The notes under the pieces were generated by a model. That model had not been told where the DNA came from and did no database searches. It saw only the letters and a list, made by a program, of their open reading frames with translations. A stretch of 64,000 nucleotides of DNA. Origin: Larix kaempferi. Lineage: Eukaryota > Streptophyta > Pinopsida > Pinales > Pinaceae. Below, piece after piece: positions 54,511-64,000 of this stretch (the stretch's first letter is position 1; each line of letters begins with the position of its first letter). The stretch lies in the NCBI GenBank assembly GCA_027924585.1, contig BSBM01000361.1, forward strand, positions 38,857,501-38,921,500, given 5' to 3'. Both the position numbers and the translations under genes were made by a program.

Positions 54511-56766
54511 CTAGTCCCTACTCAAGATTAGACCATATTCCTCGGGAATATCGACCACCATTATATCAATGAATTGACACACTTTGGGATCGGATGACAA
54601 TCTAATGAGTACATCTTTTAATTCACCAATAACCTTAACAGTGGTCCTATCCAGTTGGATGATTTGAGATGGGGACGGGATAGGCTGTCCATTAATCCTT
54701 TTGTAAATTGACAAAGGCATGACATTCGAGCTAGCACCCGAGTCTACCAAACAGTTGTGCACATTATGATTAAAAATCTCAAAGGTTAAGAGGAAAAGAA
54801 GAGTTTGAGATTTCGATTTACCGTCGATACTTGCTTCGTTAATTTTTGGGTTTTCCTCAGTGTTTTCTATTGGGACAGCTGTTTGCGGATCTAAGGCTTC
54901 CATCAACTTCTTCCTTTGCTGCGGTAAACTACACATATCGAAAATGGAAATATTAGCTTTCGTTTTTTTTATATCCTTGATTATATCATAGCTCATGTCG
55001 CATCCTTTCATAGTCGTAGATTGATTTTCTGCTTTGTTTAAAGGAGCTTGGGACTGTTTAGTTCTTTCCGAGTTTGGTTCTTTAGTCACCGTAGGGGAAA
55101 CCACTGAGCTTGCTTTGGGTTGGGGAGGAATAACAGTTATATTTCGTCTCAGTGTTTGGTTAGACCTAGCTTTAGGTGGTTCTACTGTTGGTTCGATTAC
55201 TGGGCCTTTACTCCTGGTGGTGATGTTAACAGATGCTGTTTGTATTTCGTCTGCAAACTCTTCATAAGATAGTTCCTGGGAAGGGGTCCAATCCCAAAGA
55301 ATCATTGTAGTATTAGGAGTTGGTTCTTCACTGTTAGGAATTTTTTCTTGTTGAGGGTTCGTTTGCTTGGGAGTTTGTGCATCTAGCATTTGGTTCATTA
55401 CTAAGCTCATCGAATTAATCCACTGTGGGCAGCTTTTTTCTGAATGTTGTTCTTGGTGAAAAGTGTAGAAGTGGTCCATCCCTATTTCATTTAGATTTAA
55501 AATAGCAGAATTATTGACTGGTGGGGTTGGCTGTCCATTGTCTTCTTTCTTTTTATAGAAGGGTTTAAAAGGAGGCCTTGAGGAGCTTGCTGTTTTGTCC
55601 TTTTCTAGATCTACAATCTTGTTAGAGAGTTTCTGCATCATTTTTATGACATTTTCTAAATCTGGTGCAGGTTCTTCTTTATCATTGGTTAACAAAAAAT
55701 GTTTCTTAACAACTGCTGGCTTACCCTCTACATACAAGGCATGTTTCTCTATGCTGTCATGTTCTTCTTCCACCTTCTTCGTTTCTTCAAATTTTTTTGT
55801 CAGGGTTGGTTTTTTTGTTCTCTTGACGAACATTGCAAGCGGAGATTTAAGAGCTATTGTATAATATTCTACCAAGCATTCCTCAGCGGGATTTGTTGCG
55901 TCACTGAAATTATTTAGCAATGTTGTGAATCTTTGGTTAAACTCCTGAACTTTCTCATTCTTTTCCATTCTCATAGACAATAATTCTTTCATGAGAGTAG
56001 CTATGGTTTTCTGATTGCCATATTTTTTAAGAAAGCATTTCTCAATATATTCCCAACTTGTTATCGAACCAGCTTGAAAGCTAAAATACCAGGAAGACAC
56101 TTTGGGTTCAAAAGTATAAGGAAAAAGACGACAGACCACGTCCTTATGCTCCACATTTAGAAGATTTAGAGCTAAATAAAAACTTTTGAGGTGGTCTTCA
56201 GCAGAGACTCCCTTGCTAGGGTCATATTTAGGCAAAACCTTTTCTAGGTTTTTTGGCAGATCATGGAATGGTCCAACTACATTCAATGCCCCTCGGGCTC
56301 TCCATGCAGGTATGGCCATGACTCTTGGAGGAGATCGTGGTGGTGAGTGCGGTGGTGAGTTAAGCGGAGTGTCCCTTGGAGGGTGCTGCTTTGGATTTGG
56401 AGGGGTCTCTGATCTAATTTCGACAAAAGGTTTGATGATCTCTTCTAGAGATAAATCTAATAATTCTTCTAGAATTTGAACAAGAACGGAGTCTCTTGTG
56501 CACTGAGGGTTTTTTCGAGGAGCTCTAGTTCTAGGTAACAAAGGAACTGTGGTTAATCCTCCAAGACTTCTCACATATGAGCAAGTATGCCTCCTGAATT
56601 GGTTTACTTCTTCGAAAGGGACAGCATACACTACTTCTGATTGTTCTGTTTCAGGGTTAGGAACTTCTTGATTTCTTGATTCTAGATCTGGAAATTCTAG
56701 AAAGATTGTTGCGGATGGGTTTTTAGTGGAAATTTTGCTAACAAAAGAATCTTTTCCGCTAGCCAT
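54511..56766 (-). CDS. Gypsy Gag-protease, 751 codons open
   Basis: ATG at 56766 (MASGKDSFVSK) gives an uninterrupted frame to TAG 54511-54513. Parts: a variable N-terminus with a Pro-rich stretch (PPHSPPRSPPR near residue 145); the retrotransposon Gag domain (FYLALNLLNVEHKDVVCRLF, SWEYIEKCFLKKYGNQKTI, MRMEKNEKVQEFNQRFTTLL; residues about 200-300); a degenerate knuckle FYTFHQEQHSEKSCPQW with Tyr and His at the first two Cys positions; and the aspartic protease core NCLVDSGASSNVMPLSIYKR near 54,735. It runs on in phase into aRNH and RT, so gag-pol was a single frame. Confidence 0.88.
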   Translation of the reverse strand: MASGKDSFVSKISTKNPSATIFLEFPDLESRNQEVPNPETEQSEVVYAVPFEEVNQFRRHTCSYVRSLGGLTTVPLLPRTRAPRKNPQCTRDSVLVQILEELLDLSLEEIIKPFVEIRSETPPNPKQHPPRDTPLNSPPHSPPRSPPRVMAIPAWRARGALNVVGPFHDLPKNLEKVLPKYDPSKGVSAEDHLKSFYLALNLLNVEHKDVVCRLFPYTFEPKVSSWYFSFQAGSITSWEYIEKCFLKKYGNQKTIATLMKELLSMRMEKNEKVQEFNQRFTTLLNNFSDATNPAEECLVEYYTIALKSPLAMFVKRTKKPTLTKKFEETKKVEEEHDSIEKHALYVEGKPAVVKKHFLLTNDKEEPAPDLENVIKMMQKLSNKIVDLEKDKTASSSRPPFKPFYKKKEDNGQPTPPVNNSAILNLNEIGMDHFYTFHQEQHSEKSCPQWINSMSLVMNQMLDAQTPKQTNPQQEKIPNSEEPTPNTTMILWDWTPSQELSYEEFADEIQTASVNITTRSKGPVIEPTVEPPKARSNQTLRRNITVIPPQPKASSVVSPTVTKEPNSERTKQSQAPLNKAENQSTTMKGCDMSYDIIKDIKKTKANISIFDMCSLPQQRKKLMEALDPQTAVPIENTEENPKINEASIDGKSKSQTLLFLLTFEIFNHNVHNCLVDSGASSNVMPLSIYKRINGQPIPSPSQIIQLDRTTVKVIGELKDVLIRLSSDPKVCQFIDIMVVDIPEEYGLILSRD

Positions 56767-57686
56767 GCACTGGTGGCCCTCCTTATAGTGCCAAAAACTG
56801 TTGATGCCTCGAATATCACTGCATCAATCAGCAAGGGATTCTCCTCGGTAAGCAATCCCAACTAGATCACTCACCATTTGGTGTGGGGAATCCGTCCGGT
56901 TAATGGTTACGGCTACTGTGGGTTTTAAAGATTTGTTTGCTTTACCGTTTGCGGCTCGATCCACCGGTTATGTATTTTGTATTTAAAATGATATGCAAGT
57001 TCCCTATATTAAATGCATGCGGGAAAACAAATCTATGCTAAACTAATTTAATCTAAATTACCTATCCTTATAAGGAGCAGATTTAAAGAATGGGCAATAA
57101 ACTGGAAAATACACCCAATAATTCCACAGATAGCTGTTAAATTGAAAGGAGCACTTACAGCAGAATAGAAAGTTATCCAAGAGAGCTCAGATAGATGTAA
57201 GTATTCAATTACCCATTTAACACAAAATTTTTGCAAAAGAACATGAAACCATTCATAGTAGAGAATTAATTCATAAGAGCCAGGAAATATCTCACAGGAA
57301 ATGTATGAGAAGTGCAAAAATAGTTCAGCATTTAATCAACAAGACTCTATGCAAAAAGTTGTGCCAGCTTCCACAGGCCAAAATGATTTTTCTATTGATG
57401 TAGCAGAAATAGTTCCTTTACAATACAGAAAAAGAATTTCACCTGCCAAAAGTCCTTTCTATCTTCCTCTAATCAGCTTTATATAGCTTTACAAAATGGG
57501 CCAAGAGTTGCCACCTATACCCTAACCATTTCTATTCTTCTAATTTGTCCTGTAGTGCTGAATATTACATAAGAGAAATATCTCAAATATTTTCCAGCAA
57601 CGGGAGTTTGAAAATTACAAGTCATTTCAATACTCCAAAGGTATATACAAAAATAAATGTTTATTAGGCATGCTGGCGGGCGAAAT

Positions 57687-60049
57687 CTATCCCTGAGCCG
57701 AGTCCTTTGGTGACTGAGGCGCTTCTGGGATCCCTGGGGTTTCCTCTTGCACTACTGCAATGGCTGGGCCACTCTATGATGTGGTAGCTTGGATGGATGC
57801 CAATGCCCTCTCTACCTCTACTATATGAATTCCCCAGTGATTTGTGTCCCTTACAATATTTGTTCCAACCAGGGGAATCATGAATCTGAGAGATATTTCT
57901 TGCTTGGCCAGTTCTTCTGTTAAGACAGTTATTTCAGCCGTATTGACTCGGAGGCTTTCTTCTAGGCTATGTTGATGAATAGCAGCTTGGCTGATAAATT
58001 GGTGTAAATGTTCTGCTGTCAAGGTGTCCAGCTTCTACACATATCCACTTTCTGCCTGGAGTTCTATACTTAGATTAGCTAAATACTGTGCTTTATCCGG
58101 GAACTCTTCTATCCTTTGGGGCATGGCTATTCGGCATCTTTCCTGTGTGGTTTGGATTTGAGAGTACACAGTCTTGCACCGCTCATAAGTGGTTGAGGTT
58201 ACGGTGGCCAACTTGACTCCGTAGTCTTAGAATACTCTAGGGTGCATATATCTGCCTAGTATTCAACAACAGAATTAATGGGAAGAGTTGCTGGGAATCC
58301 TGACTTCCCTTCTCTCCATTCGATGTGCTTTTTAATCTCCCCACTAATGCGTGTGTGCTTCCTCCTGATCCTAGTGGCTTCAACATTGATTCCCTTGACT
58401 TTGGCCATGACTGCTTTTAGTCTGTATACTTCCTTTTCTATGAGTTCTCGGACTCCATAGGTCTCTCTTAGTATTCCACAAGCCTTCTCGTGGAAGGGGC
58501 TGATGTCTCCCATTTTGTTGTTTTCCAATTCCAATTGTTCTTTCAGTTCATCGACCTCTTGAAGGTTGTCAAATTTATCCGATTCGAGCTTCAAATTCTT
58601 ACCTTTAAGCTCTGCATTTTCTACTTCTAATACTCCTATTTGTATTGCAAGAGCTCTCCTGTCTACCTCCAATTGTTGGAGTGCTTTATTTAATTCCTCC
58701 TTTTGAGAGGTGAGAGCATTATTCTTCTCAATCATCAGATTTGTGTAGTTCTGCTCTTTAACTAAAGCTTCTTGAAGCTGCTGCGCCTTCTCCTTTTCTT
58801 CATCCAACCTATCTCCCAATGTGTTGACATTATCTACAGTTGCTGTAACAATGGATACGGAGATGGATGCCAGGAGTCTAGCAACTTCTTCTGTGTTCCG
58901 CATGACCATAGTCTCTTGTGCAGTGACGATGTCAGGCCGAAATGGTCTTTTCAATTTGGAACCATGTCTCCCTGACAATGGTTTTCCTCTTCTTGTTGTA
59001 AGCGAAGTTTACCAAATTATAAACTGTGCTGCCTTTATAGGGTGTGAAAGGGACAATGGGTAGATCCCTTATGGGGGAGCCCATACCCAAGTTTTGCAGG
59101 TCTGGGCTTTTGGGGTCAACCTCTTCTTGGGATTTCTTTTCTTCTTCTTCTTTCCTCCTTGCCTCTTCTTCCTGCTCCTTCCTTCTTTTGTCATCTTCTT
59201 CCTGCTTAGCCTTAGTTTCCAGCCTAATTTTTTCTTCCTCTTCTTCTCTCTTTCTTGCTTCTTCTTCTCTCTTTCTTGCTTCGGCTTCGGCTGCTTGGAT
59301 TCTCGAATTTTCTTCTTCTCTACGTTTATCTTCTTGTATTTTCTTTGCTTGTTCCAAGAGTCTTAGTTCTTCTTTCGAGAAAGCTTCGGAGCTCGAGCTG
59401 GCCCCTCCTTTGTCCACCTGACAAATCTGTGGCTTAGCCATATTGCTGATTCCCTTATATGGTTCCTCCTGTGGATCATAAAAGTTGGCATATTCACAGG
59501 GAGTAGAGAGTTCTTTGCAATGCTGCACAACTTTTCCCCGTCAATCATTCCTGTGAAAAATCCTTTCTCCGAAACGAAAACTCTTCAATTCTGCAACAAA
59601 TTCTTTTACAGTTGCAATTCCTGAAAACTTGTAAGACCCAACATAAAAGGGCAAGGGGGGAAAAGTGGCTTTCTTGGCCTTATACAAAGTGTTACCCATC
59701 CCATCAATAAACATTTGCCTCACCATTTCCTTGTGGACTACGTAATCTGTAGCATACCTTGGGAGAATGTATGGGGATTTGGAACCTCCGTACATTCTTA
59801 TGTAGGTACCTTTTGGAGAAAAATATAAATCGCCATACTTTTCCAAGGCTTCCATGGCGTTTTCAGATAGACAATTGGGTTCTTCATTAAATATCAACTG
59901 ATAAAGGGACATAATGAACTATTTGCAAATGAGCTTATAATCCCTCTTGTAATTCTCAGCCCAAAACATCTTATAGGCTATGAACACCGGGCCCTCTGCC
60001 GAGCTCCACATGCATCCCAACTTGGGAAAAAGACATTTTTCCATGATGG
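57687..60049 (-). pseudogene. U3-encoded accessory protein, copy in the 5' LTR, C-terminal part
   Basis: Open blocks, with frameshifts between them: 59912-59541 (NEEPNCLSENAMEALEKYGD, YIRMYGGSKSPYILPRY), 59528-58932 (EEPYKGISNMAKPQICQVDK, then an Arg/Glu/Lys-rich helix with a duplicated ARKREEE), 58978-58256 (coiled coil; LGDRLDEEKEKAQQLQEALV), and 58022 down to TAG 57687-57689. The coiled-coil block lacks the stops seen in the 3' LTR copy, so the two copies decayed separately. Confidence 0.65.
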
Positions 60050-60050
60050 C

Positions 60051-62731
60051 AATTCGAATTAGCCTTCATGGAGTGATCAAAGGATAAATGGAGTGTCATC
60101 GGAGCACAACTGGAAGTCTTCATCATCATCAGTGGAGTCATCAATGCTCAAGTAATTGTCAACCATTAGTCAAACTGAGCCTGGTAGGTGTAACTGAGTG
60201 AAACTGACTGTAACTAAGTGTAACTGAAGATAACTGGGATGGTAGGTGAAGAAGGGCAAGTTGCTTCCTAAAATCAACGAACAAGGGCGCATTAAGCAAC
60301 TGGAGGGCTAAAACGGATCAGTGAGAAGCTCTCGGGGGCTGGCTAACTGAGGGCTAGGTGTTGGGATGATGACTGTAATGCATGCAAACCCTAAAATTGC
60401 ATGCATGACTGAAAATGCAAACAATGGAAATGCTGCTAGGACTAGGATGGAGTATAGGAATATCCTAACACCCCCCCTTAATCCATCTTGGGCCCTGGTA
60501 ACTAGGACCAAAGGTCACGCAATACAATCAAATGAATGATAATAATAAAGAACAGTCCATAAACCGAGGAAATGGGGAAAACCTCATGGGAAAAACCCCC
60601 CTCAAAATAAACTATAGGTCACACACAATAATAAATGCTCCAAACTCAAGCAGGTGTGATGCTTTGTCATATGTCTAGAGGTATCTTCTTTTTGGGAAGA
60701 AGTGGATCATGCTCAAAAAGCATGTGTTTGTACTTGCTCTTCAGTTCGAATGTGATGAGAACAAATCCAACAGTATGAGAATGATCCTTGAACCTGTGAT
60801 TTGAATCAGCTAAGGTAGGATCAAATTTTTGAATGTGCATATAGTCTTTTGTCTTCTCCTTTGAATCACCATGGGTGAGATTATTCCAAAAAGAACTATT
60901 ACATGTTTGCTTGAAATCAAAATCAGAGTTAAGACTTTCAAAACAGTTTCTTGAGATCTCCTTTGAGCCAACAGGGGTGAGATCAAAACTATCATATGCA
61001 TCAGAAATTATCCCAAGCAGTAATTGCTTAGAACCCAAATTAGATACAAGACTTGAATCATGGTTTTTTTGAGATCTCCTTTGAACCATGAGAGGTGAGA
61101 TCAAAACCAATAGATGCATGAGAAATTATCCCAAGCGAATGGCCACAGTTTCTTGAGATCTCCTTTGAACCAACAGGGGTGAGATAAAAACCATGAGATG
61201 CATGAGAAATCTTCCCAAGTGAATGGCAATTGCCATATTCTTCAATGACCTTATGAAAGAATGGAATTATGATCATATAGTAGTATAAAAGAGGATATAG
61301 ATGGAGATGAGCGAATGCATTACCTTCAATAGTTGTTTTGACCTCCAAAATAATCATGTGATCATGATGCAAACCAACAGACTCTGGTGCAAGAGAGGAT
61401 TTAGGACCTTCTGCAATATCTAGAGTGTGAGCTGGCACAGAAAGAGAAGAAAGTTTGAGCATGAGTGGAGAATCTGCAAGTTCTTTGTCAACAACTTCAA
61501 TATGAGATGATACTAGTTCATGATCTGAGAGACCATCAAGAGGAGTGAATGCATCACTTTGCTTGCTTTCGAATGGGTTAGGACCAAGTCCTTCATTCTT
61601 TCTGCCAAATTTTTCATCCAGGTGAGCCCATAACTCTTTTGGAGTCCCAATATCAATAATGATTGGGAGCAATATGTAATCTAGCATAGTAAGCTTCATT
61701 CTTCCAATGTGCATGTCACCTTTATTCAACTAGTCAATCTTCTCTTCAGAGGGTTCAAACTCTCTTTCAAAATAATAATCAAAGAGATCATGGCTTTTCA
61801 AATATGCTATTATTTTTGGTTTCCATTCATCATAGTTGAATAGAGAAAGAGGAGTGATTTCTTCTAATTTTGGATACATTGAAGCTGTAGAAGACCTGCA
61901 AAAACAATATAGAATAATTGCAACTGCTACTGCTGCAAAAATGCAGAAACTGCTGCACTCGAAATCTTGGTAATAACCTGCAAAAAACTCTCAAGAATGG
62001 AGATAAACAATACTCTCAACATGCTCTGATACCATGTGAAAATCCTCAAAGAAAATCTAAGAGATGATGTATACCTCACAAGAGTAATTATGATTAAGCA
62101 GGAAAATAGAAGGAGTGAACAATATAGTATAATGAGCAACAGAATAATATGGTACAGTAGAACTCAGATAGAAGCAATAATACTTCACACACACTAAATT
62201 ATTAATCACAAATGGACATATAAATAATACAATGCATGAGGAATTCGAATGCCTAAGGTGGAAATTCGAATTAGCCTTCATGCAGTGATCAAAAGATCAC
62301 TAGAGTGTCATCGGAGCACAACTAGTATCATCGGAGCACAACTGGAAGTCTTCATCATCATCAGTGGAGTCATCAATGCTCAAGTAACTATCAACCATCA
62401 GTCAAAATAAGTCTGGTAGGTGTAACTGAGTGTAACTAACTGTAACTGAGTGTAACTGAAGATAACTGGGCTGGTAGGTGAAGAAGGGCAAGTTGCTTCC
62501 TAAAATCAAGGAAGAAGGGTGCATTAAGCAACTAGAGGGCTAAAATGGATCAGTGAGAAGCTCTCGGGGGCTGGCTAACTGAGGGCTAGGTGTTGGGCTG
62601 ATGAATGGAATGCATGCAAATGCATGAAAACCCTAATGATGCATGAAAACCCTAAAAGTGCATGCATGACTGAAAATGCAAACAATGGAAATGCTGCTAG
62701 GACTAGGATGGAGTATAGGAATATCCTAACA
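60051..62731 (-). mobile_element. Nested copia-derived element, 2.7 kb, minus orientation
   Basis: The right LTR is 62035-62731 (697 bp, TGTGAAAATCC...TATCCTAACA). The left LTR fragment is 60051-60470 and lacks the first ~228 bp. The PBS (minus TGGTATCAGAGC) is plus 62023-62034. The PPT is CCCCCCCTTA on plus from 60471. Only a Gag-like frame remains inside. About 48 bp of host LTR sequence present at 47,236-47,283 is missing at the left junction. The LTR shares GTGTAACTGA runs and GAAGCTCTCGGGGG/CTAGGTGTTGG blocks with the copia LTRs at 19463 and 24700. Confidence 0.85.
60667..61729 (-). pseudogene. Copia Gag-like remnant with internal repeats
   Basis: The frame from 61729 includes GRMKLTMLDYILLPIIIDIG and TPKELWAHLDEKFGRKNEG, which is Gag-like (compare TPKEVWEQLEKLFG at 23564-24403). 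Its C-terminal half is replaced by a repeat of LGxISxAxxxFDLTPxGSKEIS, seen about three times (plus 60,950-61,200; DNA motif GAGATCTCCTTTGA). A frameshift at about 61,060-61,120 leads to a second frame ending at 60667. No zinc knuckle, RT or integrase. Confidence 0.6.
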
Positions 62732-63414
62732 AACCCTTCTTTAGCCATTGTTATTGCTGATGTCAGGCTGTCTGAGAGAATGTCAGCCCAATTAAAGATT
62801 GTCCCTTTGAAGGCTACATAATGGATGATAGGGACCCATTGTAGCATAAACATCATCCCATCGGGTCTCCTGAAGATTCTTCTTAGCATGAGAGCTATCA
62901 ATCTGAAGGGAGGTCTCAGATTCTGGACTTCATATTCTTCACTGCCCCTTTTCCTGAATTGCTTGCCTGAAATTAACAACCTTCTTGCCATATCTAGATT
63001 ATCCATATGGATTTATTCCAACCATGCATTGTCTAGCTGCTGCTGTGCTTTGGGTAATTTGTAGGCTGTCGCGATGTAAGACAGGTGAAACGATGCAAAG
63101 GCCTTTCCCGTGCTATCTGCTATAACTCTAGTTTCGGTGTTGGCATGCTGCAACACCCATCCGATCACCTCTGAACATGGGAAGAGTTCTAGACGTGTGG
63201 CTACTTTGGATATGTAGGAGTTTCAGATATTTTGATATAAGCATTCTTCTTCAAGGAGAGCTTCAGGAAAATCCTGATCTCTTATCATACGGTAAACATC
63301 ACCCCAGTTTACTTCCGGAGGCACGTTTGTAGTGCATTTGGTGTCGTGGAACGTTGTCTCCATTCTGGTGCTTTCATCGATTGCCTTCATTCTCCTCTTG
63401 CCACCTTTGGCCAT
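62732..63414 (-). pseudogene. U3-encoded accessory protein, copy in the 5' LTR, N-terminal part
   Basis: ATG at 63414 (MAKGGKRRMKAIDES), open to TGA at about 63,221-63,223 in the same codon that is TAG in the other LTR. It then continues with NLDMARRLLISGKQFRKRGSE and NLRPPFRLIALML up to the nested element. It aligns with 47971-47290 almost residue for residue. Confidence 0.65.
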
Positions 63415-64000
63415 TATGGGAATCCTATTCAACAATTAACGTGAATAAGCATGCATGTCATGATGTTGATAATCCAACTAATGTCTGTTAGATAATCTCC
63501 TTATTTCAACCAAATTTCCTAAAAATGTTCCCTTCATATATCAGTTTAAAACTTGTGAGACTACCAATTAAGCTACTTTTACGGTTGCCGTGGTGAATAG
63601 GATTATGACAGTAGATGAGTAAAGGCTGGTCTAGGTAGCTAAGTCCTTGGAAACCAACATTTACTGATGCGCAAGCGCGGAAGGTGTAAATTTTGCAATA
63701 GCGAAGACGTCCATGATTAGGTATGGGAAAGAGCAAGAAAGGTCTAGCAGGTGACGGGTATGTGCATGTTTTTTTAAAGTGTGAGAGTCTCGAGACCCTT
63801 CACGTCTATGCTTAGAGTTGCTGACAAAACGCTTCTTGGGTTGGGAGTAAAAGATCATCCGAGACTGTGAGGAACAAGCTCTAACGCTATTGATGGTAGA
63901 AGAGACCAATCCCAATACCAGAATGACCTTGGATAATCGAAAAGATCCTAGGCTTAACTGTGGCTAAGAGGAAAAAGACTTGGTTGGATAGTACTTTGAA

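Larger units (their letters stand above)
44012..64000 (-). mobile_element. Giant Ty3/gypsy element (Tat-like by its second RNase H), minus orientation, continues past window end
   Basis: Direct repeats begin at 44012 (plus TATTGATGCC) and 56799 (plus TGTTGATGCC) and match for at least 4.5 kb (to 48557 and 64000, the right copy with a nested insertion). Between them lies gag-protease-RNase H-RT-RNase H-integrase on the minus strand. On the minus strand the 5' LTR ends CAACA, followed at a short distance by TGGCACTATAAGGAGGGCC, a possible primer site I cannot assign to a tRNA. The left end of the 3' LTR abuts the truncated copia element. The unit would exceed 20 kb. Stops in gag-pol show it is inactive. 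Confidence 0.8.
56799..64000 (-). repeat. 5' LTR of the gypsy element, interrupted and running off the window
   Basis: It starts (plus) TGTTGATGCCTCGAATATC and matches 44012-48557 in order, with a 2.7-kb nested copia derivative at 60051-62731. The TATA box is at 57477-57486. Length in the window without the insertion is about 4.5 kb, and the end is not reached. Confidence 0.78.

Overview
This is nuclear DNA from a vascular plant with a large, repeat-rich genome. The base composition is AT-rich, there are spliced plant-type introns, and most of the window is nested LTR retrotransposons. These include Ty1/copia elements with initiator-Met-tRNA primer sites (TGGTATCAG...) and a Ty3/gypsy element with a plant-type second RNase H. 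A gymnosperm or another large-genome plant is plausible, but the sequence alone does not fix the taxon. I see no intact host gene, no rRNA or tRNA gene, no CRISPR array and nothing prokaryotic.

Layout. (1) 1-1370: C-terminal half of a retrotransposon accessory protein followed by a TATA box and AATAAA, which looks like the end of an LTR. (2) 1374-3800: decayed LTR-like repeats. (3) 3835-17307, minus strand: a decayed, intron-containing host gene whose C-terminal part carries three tandem HAD/FCP1-like phosphatase domains. It is split by a complete 7.4-kb non-autonomous copia element (7261-14662, TSD TTTTA) and a 287-bp hAT-type MITE (16286-16572, TSD AACAACAC). (4) 17390-26580: a tandem satellite (unit about 433 bp) interrupted by a 5.9-kb copia element (19463-25380). 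(5) 26585-27865: a solo LTR (TSD ACAAG) inserted next to a second, decayed accessory-protein ORF (28433-31690) that contains a 104-nt T run. (6) 31.7-38.3 kb: gene-poor repeats, including a second solo LTR (35378-37098, TSD CAAGG) that itself holds a second hAT MITE (35465-35752, TSD GTGTGGAG). (7) 38271-44011: a 3'-truncated copy of the same copia family as in (3), in the opposite orientation. (8) 44012-64000: one very large Ty3/gypsy element on the minus strand. Its 3' LTR starts at 44012, gag-pol lies at 50692-56766, and its 5' LTR starts at 56799 and runs off the window. That 5' LTR carries a nested 2.7-kb copia derivative (60051-62731).

The most unusual object is element (8). Its direct repeats are at least 4.5 kb long, and each carries, on the sense strand and just upstream of the TATA box, a long reading frame of about 1,000 codons: a globular N-terminal domain, an E/K-rich segment and coiled coils. 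This looks like a U3-encoded accessory protein, and relatives of it occur at 3-794 and 28433-31690. In the same element gag-pol occupies a single frame, with a second RNase H domain between protease and reverse transcriptase. Point stops and changed catalytic residues show this copy is dead.

The second unusual object is the copia family of (3) and (7). Its members lack gag, protease and most of integrase. They carry small exon-like islands instead, and between pol and the 3' LTR they have a dense array of short hairpins whose stems covary from repeat to repeat.
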